Assembly (NCBI GenBank): GCA_030616165.1
Contig: JAUWXV010000104.1
Coordinates: 1 to 12,266, forward strand
DNA from: a bacterium
GTDB lineage: Bacteria > SM23-31 > JAUVVT01
Direction: 5' to 3'
Length of the DNA stretch: 12,266 nucleotides
Shown here: positions 1 through 7,663 of the stretch, piece after piece
Numbering within the stretch: position 1 is the stretch's first letter
How the letters are laid out: the number at the start of each line of letters is the position of its first letter
Notes under the pieces: model-generated
Databases searched by the model: none
Told to the model about the DNA's origin: nothing
The model's input: only the letters and a program-made list of their open reading frames with translations
Made by a program: the position numbers and the translations under genes

Positions 1-65
1 CTGACATATCCATCAAATGGGAAAAATATACCGGCAAATACAAATCTTTCGATATCACTTTTTAA
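1..65 (+). CDS. C-terminal tail of an unknown protein (partial)
   Basis: Reading from base 3, twenty sense codons run to a TAA at 63-65 and give DISIKWEKYTGKYKSFDITF. The alternating polar/aromatic pattern looks like the last beta strands of a real protein rather than random AT-rich sequence, and the other two forward frames contain stops or give less protein-like text. The gene would begin left of the window and end about 80 bases before apt, so the two could be co-transcribed. Twenty residues are too few to name a family; this could be chance. Confidence 0.4.
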   Translation, partial: DISIKWEKYTGKYKSFDITF

Positions 66-145
66 AATTATTTCTAAATTAATTCGGTCTCTTTATTCAT
101 CAGGAATGAGGCAGAAGAAATCAATACTAACTATGGGAGTGAATT

Positions 146-670
146 ATGGAAGAACTAAAAAGTTTCATACGGCATGTCCAGGATTTCCCTAAAAAAGGGA
201 TAGGATTTAAAGATATTACTACACTTTTGAAAGAAGAACCACAATTCTGTCGTGTCATTGATTTAATCTGTGAGCATTTTAACAATAAAAAGATAGATTC
301 AGTTCTGGGGATTGAAGCAAGAGGGTTTATATTTGCAGGTGCAGTAGCATACAAACTGAAAAAAGGAATGATACCGGTTCGAAAACCCGGAAAATTACCC
401 GCAGAAACAATTAAAGAAGAATACATGCTTGAATATGGAACAGATGCCGTCGAAATGCACCTCGATGCGGTAAAAAGCGGCAGTAAAGTTTTAATTGTGG
501 ACGACCTTTTGGCAACCGGTGGTACAGTGAAAGCCACTTGCAATCTCATTGAAAAAGCAGGAGGAATCGTTCAGGGAATTGCTTTTCTAATTGAACTCGA
601 CTTTCTCAAAGGAAGGGATAAATTGAAAGATTATGATATATTCACATTATTACACTTCGAATCTGAATAA
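146..670 (+). CDS. apt: Adenine phosphoribosyltransferase
   Basis: Cytoplasmic purine-salvage enzyme that converts adenine and PRPP to AMP and pyrophosphate. The 174-residue length is normal for the family. Visible landmarks in order are FPKKGIGFKDIT (residues 14-25), the EARGF segment (57-61), RKPGKLP (79-85), the flexible-loop region EYMLEYGTD (92-100), and the type I phosphoribosyltransferase PRPP-binding motif VLIVDDLLATGGT (115-127) with its paired aspartates D119 and D120. The start is supported by GGGAG at 135-139, six bases before the ATG. It stands alone as a housekeeping gene; the next gene is convergent. Nothing is missing or broken. The family assignment is close to certain; substrate specificity for adenine rather than xanthine follows from the overall match to Apt. 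Confidence 0.96.
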   Translation: MEELKSFIRHVQDFPKKGIGFKDITTLLKEEPQFCRVIDLICEHFNNKKIDSVLGIEARGFIFAGAVAYKLKKGMIPVRKPGKLPAETIKEEYMLEYGTDAVEMHLDAVKSGSKVLIVDDLLATGGTVKATCNLIEKAGGIVQGIAFLIELDFLKGRDKLKDYDIFTLLHFESE

Positions 671-746
671 TCTTACTCAAAAATATCTTTTCTGCTGGCG
701 AAAGTGTTCCCACAAAATATCCTATAATAATCTCTTTCAACAAAAT

Positions 747-787
747 GTAGGGGCGAACCCCTGTGCGTGCACTGTGTGTTCGCCCTC
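747..787. repeat. GTAGGGGCGAAC palindromic intergenic element
   Basis: GGGCGAAC at 751-758 is an exact inverted match to GTTCGCCC at 778-785. The loop between them contains a second small inverted repeat, GTGC-GT-GCAC (763-772). The core resembles the GTAGGGGCGA...TCGCCC type of short repeat found between genes in many bacterial genomes. It lies between the convergent apt and transporter genes, so as RNA it could end transcription from either side, although no run of T follows directly. The sequence just beyond (796-824) has loose AGCTAA/CTAACAGC repeats, and TCCTTGTTTT occurs twice (786-795 and 856-865). Confidence 0.6.
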
Positions 788-876
788 CTTGTTTTCTAAC
801 AGCTAATAGTTAAAAGCTAACAGCAAAAACCTAACACCTTGAGGCAAAATCTCAATCCTTGTTTTAATGTTTATAA

Positions 877-2160
877 CTAATGCGGGAACTCAACACGCCT
901 TATAGGACCGATTGTTAGAAAGAGAACCACCAGCGCAAGCGGATACATAATTCCAGAAGCAATCCATACTGGCAGAAATGAAAAGTAGTCCGACACTGGG
1001 CCAATTACAAGGTTAGCTAACACTCCTCCAATCGCACCAATGGTTCCAGCCAGACCCATCACCGTTGCCACAGAATTCGAATCAAATATCTCGCTGATAA
1101 TTGTCACATAATTGGTAATCCAGAAGCCATGCGCCATCATCAGCAGTGACATAAATGCAATCGCTATTTCAGCGTTGGCTGCATAGGCAGCCAAAGTGGA
1201 AAACATTGTCAGGATCGCTGCAATTGTCATTATTGACTTCCGCACCGTATTCACTGACATCCCGGATTTTATAAGACGGTCCGAAACCCACCCCCCGGCA
1301 AGATTGGACACTCCCAGTGCTAAAAATGGTATCCATACCAATTCTTTACCTATCCGTTGTAAAGAAACATTCCGTTCCTGACTGAGGTACAGCGGAATCC
1401 AGAACATATAAAAATAAAATACCCAGTCCACGAGAAATCGCATCAGTGCCAGCCCCCATACCTGCTTCATACGAAGAAGTACCTTCAATGGTACAATTGA
1501 CTCTTTCTTTAGACTCTCTAAAGCTCCAACTGCCGCTTTTCCCTGACCATTTTCGATATGTGCCAGTTCCCTACCGGTAATAAATGGAGAGTCTTTGGGT
1601 TTATGAAAGAAGATCCACCATAACAGAACCCATATTCCCCCTATGATGCCTGTTGCAAAAAACGCCCCCCGCCAGCCAACCCATCCAAAGAGCCACAACG
1701 TCATTGGTGGAGCAACGACGGCACCCAACGCCGCACCACCAATAGCAATACCGATAGCCGTTGCCCGTTCTTTATACGGGAACCATTCCGTTGCCCCTTT
1801 TGTCGCTCCCGGAAAACACCCGCCTTCACCCACTCCTAAAAAAAACCGGGCGACTCCCAACTGCATCGGATTCTGCACCAGCCCATGCACCGCACTCGCC
1901 AGCGACCAGAATCCCAAAGACAGAACCATCCCCAGACGCGTCCCCAGCCAATCAATCAGACGACCACCAAGAAAAAACATAATGGCATAACTCAGAAGAA
2001 AAGCAGTCGTAACCTGCGAATATGCAGTGTTACTCATTTGAAATTCCTTTGTTATCTCCGGCGCCACTATGGAGAGCACCTGCCGGTCTAAAAAACTTAA
2101 AGAAGTGGCGATAAAAAGGAGACCGCAGAGCCACCATCGAAGTTCTTTAATTTTCAACAT
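877..2160 (-). CDS. MFS transporter, anion:cation symporter (ExuT/GudP-like) type
   Basis: Inner-membrane major facilitator carrier, predicted to bring in a sugar acid or similar organic anion with a cation. The protein of 427 residues has the usual 12 hydrophobic segments. Visible landmarks are the N-terminal SLSFLDRQVLSIVAP, the MFS loop signature GGRLIDWLGTR (65-75), and GVGEGGCFPGATK followed by EWFPYKERATAIGI (109 onward), which are typical of the ACS/hexuronate group. A longer reading from 2202 adds 14 charged residues, but that ATG has no ribosome site and sits at a palindrome. The ATG at 2160 follows AGAAGG (four bases away) and is preferred. It is the second gene of a minus-strand pair with the isomerase, 73 bases downstream of it, so the two probably handle the same sugar. 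GC is visibly higher than in the plus-strand genes. The substrate cannot be read from the sequence; hexuronate is only a family-based guess. Confidence 0.88.
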   Translation of the reverse strand: MLKIKELRWWLCGLLFIATSLSFLDRQVLSIVAPEITKEFQMSNTAYSQVTTAFLLSYAIMFFLGGRLIDWLGTRLGMVLSLGFWSLASAVHGLVQNPMQLGVARFFLGVGEGGCFPGATKGATEWFPYKERATAIGIAIGGAALGAVVAPPMTLWLFGWVGWRGAFFATGIIGGIWVLLWWIFFHKPKDSPFITGRELAHIENGQGKAAVGALESLKKESIVPLKVLLRMKQVWGLALMRFLVDWVFYFYMFWIPLYLSQERNVSLQRIGKELVWIPFLALGVSNLAGGWVSDRLIKSGMSVNTVRKSIMTIAAILTMFSTLAAYAANAEIAIAFMSLLMMAHGFWITNYVTIISEIFDSNSVATVMGLAGTIGAIGGVLANLVIGPVSDYFSFLPVWIASGIMYPLALVVLFLTIGPIRRVEFPH

Positions 2161-2203
2161 ATATCCTTCTTTATAGTTTGAATGTTTGTATCTGAGGCGC
2201 ATT

Positions 2204-2222
2204 ACATTAAACGCTTTAATGT
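2204..2222. promoter_or_regulatory. Perfect 8-3-8 palindrome, candidate operator
   Basis: ACATTAAACGCTTTAATGT is an exact inverted repeat with 8-base arms and a CGC centre. It lies 11 bases after the isomerase stop codon and 43 bases before the transporter start. The TTAAACG...TTTAA core resembles LacI-family operators, although those more often have an even CG centre. A single half-site, TTTAATGT, recurs at 3691-3698 in the leader of the isomerase gene. It could control an internal promoter for the transporter, or be a weak RNA hairpin between the cistrons. Operator is the preferred reading; no regulator gene is in the window. Confidence 0.45.
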
Positions 2223-2233
2223 CATTTCAACCG

Positions 2234-3676
2234 CTAAATTGAACTGCCTTCAGCAACAATTTCCAATTCCATTCCTAATACTTTTGACAATTTTTTTATT
2301 CTTGATAAATTATGCCCGATGCTCAAGGCAAAATGATGTGTGGGACCTGCCTTGCTCCATCGCTCAACAAATGTCGCGACATCCGGAACAAAACGCCCTC
2401 TGGTATTGGTATTTCCAGTGGCAGGAATCGCCCCTGGCATTGACTCTCCCTCTGCGGCGACAAATTTGAACCTCCCATCGAATGTTTGGGTTAATCCAAG
2501 TATAGTGATCAGTCCTGTCTTGATTTTAAACTCCACCGAAGCCCCGTGACCTGCCTTGCCGTGATATAAACTTAATCCCCGCAAAATAGGCTTCTCATCA
2601 CTGATTGCAATATGTCCTGACCCATCATGCCCCACAAGAACATAGTCATCGTCAAAGTTTGCGGGATGCAATTCCGCAAATGAACCCCCTGCTCTAAAAC
2701 GGTCCATGATAAGCATTGCAACACAATTTTTCAGGTCACCTTCACCTGCAACTGGAACACCCCTTCCAGTCAACAGCGAATTGCCGACAATCATTCCGGC
2801 AATCAGGTTCACATATTCCTTCGCATATCTACCATGGTAATAGTATGCGAATCCTGTCAAATCAAAATCCTTCACCATTGCATCCAACCCAACCGAAATT
2901 CTTGCAGACCACTGTAATGACTCTTCAGTTACCGGCCCGGCAATCTTTTCTGCACCCGGCGGTGGAAAATGAAAAAAATCTTTTATCTCTTTGACTCTCG
3001 CATTCAACTGCTCATCAGTCACATCATCAACGCGTTGGTGAAGGTCTCCCATCTCTAACATTTCAACATGCAAGCCAAAATGACCCTCAAGCATTGCCGG
3101 ATCGGACTGCATGTCCAGCATCCACTCGAAAGTGTGCCCCATAAATCCAAGCCTGGCATTCCGCAGGGTATGGATAACAGCAGCGACTTCAGTCCACTCT
3201 CGGATTTCCCGCCAGGCACGTTCATCATCATACAGCATTCCGAAGATGATGTCGTGAACAGGTATATTGGCACGCTCACAGGCACAGGCGATTTCAGGTA
3301 GAGATGTGCAGTTATCGTGTTCCAACTGGAGAAAAGTTGTAGCCTTTTCAGGGTCCATTCCAGGAGTTGGCTGCAGCCCGATTAACACCATAGGTGCTTT
3401 TCCCCTCTGAGCAACCGGAAGGACCATACAGGACTGTACATAGGTGGTCACATCACAAAAAATCATATCCACCTGCTCACGTGCAAAAAGGTCCCCCGCC
3501 TCATAACCCCTCTCGGTGGTATCAACAAGACCCGCCGAAACAACCTCCACACCAAATGCTCTTACCCGCTCCTCAAAATCTACCCTGTATTTTTCTAGTT
3601 TCTCACGAAGCCCTGAAAACTGCGGCCAATAACGGAAAAAACCAACGCTGAATACTCCTATTTTACACTTAGCCAT
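2234..3676 (-). CDS. L-fucose/L-arabinose isomerase family protein
   Basis: Predicted cytoplasmic, metal-dependent aldose-ketose isomerase related to AraA. The 480-residue length is close to AraA (about 500). The metal and catalytic positions of the AraA/FucI superfamily are visible: E312 in VAGEGD, E335 in SFAELHP, H350 in LVGHDGSGH, and a His in GPTHHFALSIGHN (H447/H448), matching the Glu-Glu-His-His set of E. coli AraA in order and spacing. The N-terminal part (GVFSVGFFRYWPQF, VDMIFCDVTTYV) is the Rossmann-like substrate domain. The start has AGGAG (3684-3688) seven bases upstream. It is the promoter-proximal gene of the pair with the MFS carrier. GC is about 53% in a 60-base sample, against about 38% in later genes. 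It is not close enough to textbook AraA or FucI to name the sugar; arabinose, fucose or another aldose are all possible. Confidence 0.85.
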   Translation of the reverse strand: MAKCKIGVFSVGFFRYWPQFSGLREKLEKYRVDFEERVRAFGVEVVSAGLVDTTERGYEAGDLFAREQVDMIFCDVTTYVQSCMVLPVAQRGKAPMVLIGLQPTPGMDPEKATTFLQLEHDNCTSLPEIACACERANIPVHDIIFGMLYDDERAWREIREWTEVAAVIHTLRNARLGFMGHTFEWMLDMQSDPAMLEGHFGLHVEMLEMGDLHQRVDDVTDEQLNARVKEIKDFFHFPPPGAEKIAGPVTEESLQWSARISVGLDAMVKDFDLTGFAYYYHGRYAKEYVNLIAGMIVGNSLLTGRGVPVAGEGDLKNCVAMLIMDRFRAGGSFAELHPANFDDDYVLVGHDGSGHIAISDEKPILRGLSLYHGKAGHGASVEFKIKTGLITILGLTQTFDGRFKFVAAEGESMPGAIPATGNTNTRGRFVPDVATFVERWSKAGPTHHFALSIGHNLSRIKKLSKVLGMELEIVAEGSSI

Positions 3677-4243
3677 ACTTTCACTCCTCTTTTAATGTGA
3701 ACTTTTATCAATCGGATTGTCAGTTACACTAAGAAAATTTAAAAAAATATACTACCCTGAACATAAGTAATGTTAAGAATATATTCTTCCGATTAAAATA
3801 TATAATAACATAATTTTTAAAAATGTATTTCGTTTTCCTTTACTAGATGACACGGCAAAAAGTATAAAAATTTTGTTTTTAAATCTTTTCTGGAATAATT
3901 GAAAAATCGGTCAGAGAACATTTTAAACTTATTAAGAAATATGACAAAAGTAAAGATAATTTTAACCAGCATCTTTAGCAAATGTCATTTGAACCTATCA
4001 AAAGTTAATACATTATTACCAAATATCTGCTTTGAGGAGTTATAATCATATTTATGGTGGGATTGAAGCGAAAATAGAACAACAAGGAATTATTGCAAAA
4101 CTTTAAAATTCTTTTGCTTTTTATATTTAAAATATTTATTATTAACTCAATCGCATAACTAAAGAGTTTCAACGAATCGACAGCCGTCAGCGAGTTTTAT
4201 GAAAGTAAAAACCATAATTTTAAAAAATTCCAGGAATAAGAAA
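3677..4243. other. Divergent AT-rich intergenic region
   Basis: This 567-base spacer separates the minus-strand isomerase from the plus-strand hydrolase and must hold promoters in both directions. I see no credible gene in it. A TATAAT at 4041-4046 could be a plus-strand -10 box, but there is no good -35 at the right distance. AAGAATATATTCTT at 3775-3788 is a perfect 14-base palindrome, directly preceded by the inverted pair AACAT/ATGTT (3760-3764 and 3770-3774). In such AT-rich DNA these can arise by chance. Confidence 0.5.
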
Positions 4244-5383
4244 ATGAAAAAATATGCTAATTTTCTAATTATTCATTTTTTGTTGTTTCAGGTTTGTAAT
4301 ATATTTAGCCCGCCGTCAAATGCACAGCCGGCAGAGGGACCAAAGGATGTATGGCAGAGACCCTGGGAAGGAGTCCCGGAATATTACCGTAACTGGGATT
4401 ATCCGGATTTTCAATTTCCTGCTGATATTTCTGAATGGAAAAAACAACGTATCGAAGTTCAAGAAACGTTATTGAAACTTTTAGGTGACCGACCTCTGCG
4501 CCCTAAGTCATTACAAATAAGGACTATTTTCCGAAAAGAGCAGAATGGATATATACTGGAGAAGTTCGAGTTTGATAATGGTGTAGATGGTCGGGTGCCT
4601 GGATACATTGCTATTCCTGCGAATTTGCAGGGGAAGGCACCAGCGATTCTTGGGCTGCACGGACACGGGAGTTCAAAAGATAATATTCTCGGAACCAATC
4701 CGGATACTCAGCAGGCAATCATGGCACTTTTGGTATCAAATGGTTTTATCGTGATGGCGATTGACAGCTATTTTAACGGTGAGCGCCGCGGCACTGGACC
4801 TGCTGGAACTCTCGAGATGCAGGAAAGGGGAAGCAATCAGGAAATGTCACAGTTTAAGATTAACTTATGGTTTGGCCGTTCTCTTTGGGGAATGCAGCTT
4901 CGGGACGAGCAGATAGCGCTGGATTTTCTGACAGGCAGGTCTGAGGTTGATGCAAACAGAATAGGAGTAACGGGAATGAGTATGGGTAGCACTCGGGCAT
5001 GGTGGTTAGCTGCAATTGACGAAAGAGTTCAAGCTGTGGTGGGCGTTGCATGTTTTACAAGATATAAGGAACTTATTGAACAACGCTATTTACGAGCGCA
5101 TGGGATTTACTATTTTGTTCCCGGAATGCTTAAGCATTTTGATACTGAAGCAGTCATGGGCTTGATTGCGCCGCGTCCGTTCTTAGTATTAACCGGAGAC
5201 AGCGATGCAGGGTCACCATTGAGCGGGATTAAGGTGCTGGAGAAAAAACTTAATACTGTTTATTCATTGTATAATGATAAGGAAAAGTTTAAAAGTATTG
5301 TCTATCCGAATACAGGGCATGTTTATACCGATGATATGAAATTTGAGATGTTGAGATGGTTTCAAAAATACCTTAAGCCGTGA
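4244..5383 (+). CDS. Secreted alpha/beta-hydrolase, acetyl-xylan-esterase-like
   Basis: Predicted exported serine esterase of the alpha/beta-hydrolase fold, close to the dienelactone-hydrolase/Abhydrolase_7 group often called acetyl xylan esterases. With the ATG at 4244 (AGGAA seven bases upstream) it has 379 residues and a clean signal peptide, MKKYANFLIIHFLLF..., with likely cleavage around SNA-QP. The ATG at 4199 would put 15 charged residues before the signal and lacks a clear ribosome site. Numbering from 4244, the oxyanion segment LGLHGHGSS is near residue 137, the nucleophile elbow GMSMGS places the serine at 246, the acid is in LTGDSDAGSP (D319 or, more likely, D321) and the histidine is in NTGH (359). 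The catalytic set is therefore complete. It precedes the TIM-barrel/propeller gene by 162 bases on the same strand. Removal of acyl groups from polysaccharide is likely but unproven. Confidence 0.82.
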   Translation: MKKYANFLIIHFLLFQVCNIFSPPSNAQPAEGPKDVWQRPWEGVPEYYRNWDYPDFQFPADISEWKKQRIEVQETLLKLLGDRPLRPKSLQIRTIFRKEQNGYILEKFEFDNGVDGRVPGYIAIPANLQGKAPAILGLHGHGSSKDNILGTNPDTQQAIMALLVSNGFIVMAIDSYFNGERRGTGPAGTLEMQERGSNQEMSQFKINLWFGRSLWGMQLRDEQIALDFLTGRSEVDANRIGVTGMSMGSTRAWWLAAIDERVQAVVGVACFTRYKELIEQRYLRAHGIYYFVPGMLKHFDTEAVMGLIAPRPFLVLTGDSDAGSPLSGIKVLEKKLNTVYSLYNDKEKFKSIVYPNTGHVYTDDMKFEMLRWFQKYLKP

Positions 5384-5510
5384 TTTGTATAAAATATTCC
5401 TGAATTCATCCCTCAGTAGAACTTAATTTCTTTTTCAAAAGAAAGGAACTAACTCCCATTCATTAAATAAAGCATTTAAAATTCTCTGAAAAAAACGACC
5501 TAACATATTA

Positions 5511-5540
5511 TATAATAAAAACAAAAATTCAGCCGGGAGA
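5511..5540 (+). promoter_or_regulatory. Possible -10 box and ribosome site before the TIM-barrel/propeller gene
   Basis: TATAAT at 5511-5516 lies 29 bases before the ATG at 5546, and GGGAGA at 5535-5540 is a good Shine-Dalgarno site six bases from the start. There is no recognisable -35 hexamer 16-18 bases upstream, so the promoter call is weak while the ribosome site is solid. It suggests the gene may be started separately from the upstream hydrolase. Confidence 0.35.
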
Positions 5541-5545
5541 ATAAA

Positions 5546-7438
5546 ATGAAAAAGTATATTTGCATTTTGCTGTTGTCTCTTATTTTATTTTCGACAATTT
5601 CATTTTCCCAGATAAAACTGGGAGTGATGACTTATAGTTACCGTCATCTTCCATACGAAGAGATGCTTCAGCAGTGTCAGCGTCTGAACATTCATTACAT
5701 AGAACTGGATGGCAGTCATGCAAATTATCTACAATATTCACCAGAAGACGCGCAAAAACTTATTGAAACTGCAAAGAAGTACGGCATCACGATTGATGTA
5801 TATCATGCGGGGGCAAGAGATGAGGAAGGTTGGGATAAACTGTTCCGATTTGCAGAGGCACTTGGGGTTAATGTAGTTTCCTCTGCGATTACCTATGAGC
5901 CCTTAGAAATGGGCATTAAATACGCTAAAAAGCACAATATAAAACTTGCACTTCACAATCACTGGGTACCAATGGCGGGAAGAAACAAATGGCAAACACT
6001 CGAGTACGACCGTGACTTTGATAAAGTAGCAAATCAATTTCCTGACCCGGTATTTGGATTCAATCTGGACAACGGTCATTTTGCCTTATCGGGAGGGAGT
6101 CCCATTTCCATTCTCAAAAAATACTACGACCGCATATATCATATCCATTTTAAGGATTATGCATTATTAGGAAGACAACCCACAGGTACGCCGTTTGGGA
6201 ATGGAGCCGCAGAAACTGTAGCATGTCTCAAATATCTCAAAGATAAAAACTATCCCTATCTAATTGCACTTGAATATGAAAGAGATGATATAGATATATT
6301 TCATGAGGCAAGAAATTATTTTATTCAGTCGAAAAAGATACTTGGCACATTTAATCCTGTTTCCCCGAATGTCGGTTATGCGCCGAAATTCGTTTATAAA
6401 GATGTCGATTCTAAATTTCAGGGCGGAAGACCGACATGTTGTCTTGTACATGATTTAAACAGAGATGGTTTAAAAGATATTATTATTGGCTCATTCGATG
6501 AGGAGAACAATCTCGTATGGTATGAGAATCCCACATGGCAGAGGCATCTTATGGCAAACATTAACCTCGAAGCCGGCGGGGCATTGATAGACATCAACAA
6601 TGACGGACGGCTGGATATTATCGGCGGAAATGATTATAGAGGAGATGAATTATACTGGGTAGAAGCCCCGGAAGACCCTGCTCGCCAGTGGAAGGTACAT
6701 CTGATAGATAAAGAATTCAGGAAATACCATGACCAGGCTTTTGGAGATATTGACGGCGATAGAAGAAAGGAATTGATGATACCGACACAAGGCGGAGAGA
6801 AGATAATGGTCTATTATATTCCGATAGACCCGACCGTTGAGCCCTGGCCAAAATCATACAGAAATATCATAGCGGATGAAGTTTCAGACCTTGAAGGAAT
6901 AGCCGCAGTTGATATAAACCGTGACGGCATAACAGACATAGTTTGCGGCGGATACTGGCTCATAAAAGCAAAAGGAGAACCTAACAGGTGGATTACTCAG
7001 CAATTTTCGCAACTGAAAAAAACAAAACTGGCGATAGGTGATATCAATAATGACAGCTATCCCGATATTATTCTTGCCGAAGGAGAAGTTGACAGCGGTA
7101 AACTGGTATGGTATGCAGGACCGGAATATGACAGGGAATATTTTATCGATGAAAATTTATTCCATCCTCATTCGCTTGTAATAGAAGACTTTGACCACGA
7201 TGACCATCTTGACATAATTGTCGGAGAGATGGGTCTCAAAGAATACGGACCGAAAGCAAGAATTATCTTTTACCATAACAAAGGAAACGGAGAAGGGTTT
7301 GAGAAAACCGTTGTCAGTAAAGGAATCCCAACGCACAACACGGTTTGTACAGACATCGACAATGACGGAGACATCGACATTATTTGCAAATCTTTTGAAG
7401 AACGCACAGTTGGCATATTGTATAACCAGGAGAGGTAA
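5546..7438 (+). CDS. Secreted fusion: sugar isomerase/epimerase TIM barrel plus FG-GAP beta-propeller
   Basis: A 630-residue exported protein with two parts. Signal peptide: MKKYICILLLSLILFSTISFSQ, residues 1-22. Residues about 23-265 are an AP-endonuclease-2-like (xylose isomerase-like) TIM barrel, with YIELDGSH (E53), YHAG (H87), LALHNHW (H137, H139), FGFNLDNGHF (D175, H178), HIHFKDY (H199, H201) and ALEYERDD (E243). Residues about 290-630 carry seven FG-GAP/VCBS calcium-type loops of the DxNxDGxxD form, near 303, 349, 401, 456, 499, 548 and 603, the number expected for a seven-bladed propeller. The loops at 401, 499 and 548 are degenerate. In many relatives the strand that here reads LHNH holds a metal-binding Glu; here a His is in that place, so activity is uncertain. 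The stop codon TAA is also the first three bases of a 67-bp repeat. The family calls are firm; the joint role, perhaps binding and converting sugars outside the cytoplasm, is inference. Confidence 0.85.
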   Translation: MKKYICILLLSLILFSTISFSQIKLGVMTYSYRHLPYEEMLQQCQRLNIHYIELDGSHANYLQYSPEDAQKLIETAKKYGITIDVYHAGARDEEGWDKLFRFAEALGVNVVSSAITYEPLEMGIKYAKKHNIKLALHNHWVPMAGRNKWQTLEYDRDFDKVANQFPDPVFGFNLDNGHFALSGGSPISILKKYYDRIYHIHFKDYALLGRQPTGTPFGNGAAETVACLKYLKDKNYPYLIALEYERDDIDIFHEARNYFIQSKKILGTFNPVSPNVGYAPKFVYKDVDSKFQGGRPTCCLVHDLNRDGLKDIIIGSFDEENNLVWYENPTWQRHLMANINLEAGGALIDINNDGRLDIIGGNDYRGDELYWVEAPEDPARQWKVHLIDKEFRKYHDQAFGDIDGDRRKELMIPTQGGEKIMVYYIPIDPTVEPWPKSYRNIIADEVSDLEGIAAVDINRDGITDIVCGGYWLIKAKGEPNRWITQQFSQLKKTKLAIGDINNDSYPDIILAEGEVDSGKLVWYAGPEYDREYFIDENLFHPHSLVIEDFDHDDHLDIIVGEMGLKEYGPKARIIFYHNKGNGEGFEKTVVSKGIPTHNTVCTDIDNDGDIDIICKSFEERTVGILYNQER

Positions 7439-7502
7439 TTACCTGAAAACTGCGATACAATAATAATTTCCAAAAAACCGGATGTTTTACTAAAATTTAA
7501 AA
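7436..7502. repeat. 67-bp direct repeat, copy 1
   Basis: Bases 7436-7502 are identical to 9548-9614, an exact match of 67 bases. The match begins with TAATTACCTGAAAACTGCGA and starts exactly at the TAA stop codon of the propeller gene; bases to the left do not match. After the exact block both copies run through a few unlike A/T bases into TGTCATTGCG (7509-7518). The repeat contains no ORF of its own. The two copies bracket the M28 peptidase gene. Confidence 0.9.
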
Positions 7503-7507
7503 ATAAA

Positions 7508-7552
7508 TTGTCATTGCGAGGAGTCCCGAGTACTCGGGACTCACAATGACAA
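7508..7552. repeat. TGTCATTGCGAGG-type hairpin element
   Basis: TTGTCATTG (7508-7516) is exactly inverted as CAATGACAA (7544-7552). Inside, bases 7521-7542 form a perfect 22-base palindrome (arms GAGTCCCGAGT and ACTCGGGACTC). The GTCATTGCGAGG start is a common small intergenic repeat of unrelated bacterial genomes. As RNA it would form a long hairpin about 70 bases after the propeller gene and could protect the 3' end or stop transcription, though it is followed by AAAAAG rather than a T run. Confidence 0.75.
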
Positions 7553-7663
7553 AAAGTTCGATTTTTTTTGCACTTATTCGATTTAAATAATTATCTTTTT
7601 ATATTAATTTTAAATAACCTATTGCAATTTTAGAGTAATTACGCTTAAGTTCTGTTTCTTAAC

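Noticed and set aside
127-549. 140-codon open frame antisense to apt
   Set aside because: It lies wholly opposite a firmly identified gene, has no ribosome site and a composition expected of a mirror frame.
1643-1990. 115-codon open frame on the plus strand inside the MFS gene
   Set aside because: It is proline- and arginine-rich and is the complement of membrane-protein codons in the GC-richer block. There is no start signal.
2161-2202. Longer N-terminus for the MFS transporter (start at 2202)
   Set aside because: The added 14 residues are polar and charged, the upstream ATG has no Shine-Dalgarno site, and it abuts a palindrome. The ATG at 2160 has AGAAGG.
4054-4077. Tiny ORF MVGLKRK in the hydrolase leader
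   Set aside because: Seven codons with no attenuator structure around them and nothing to distinguish it from chance.
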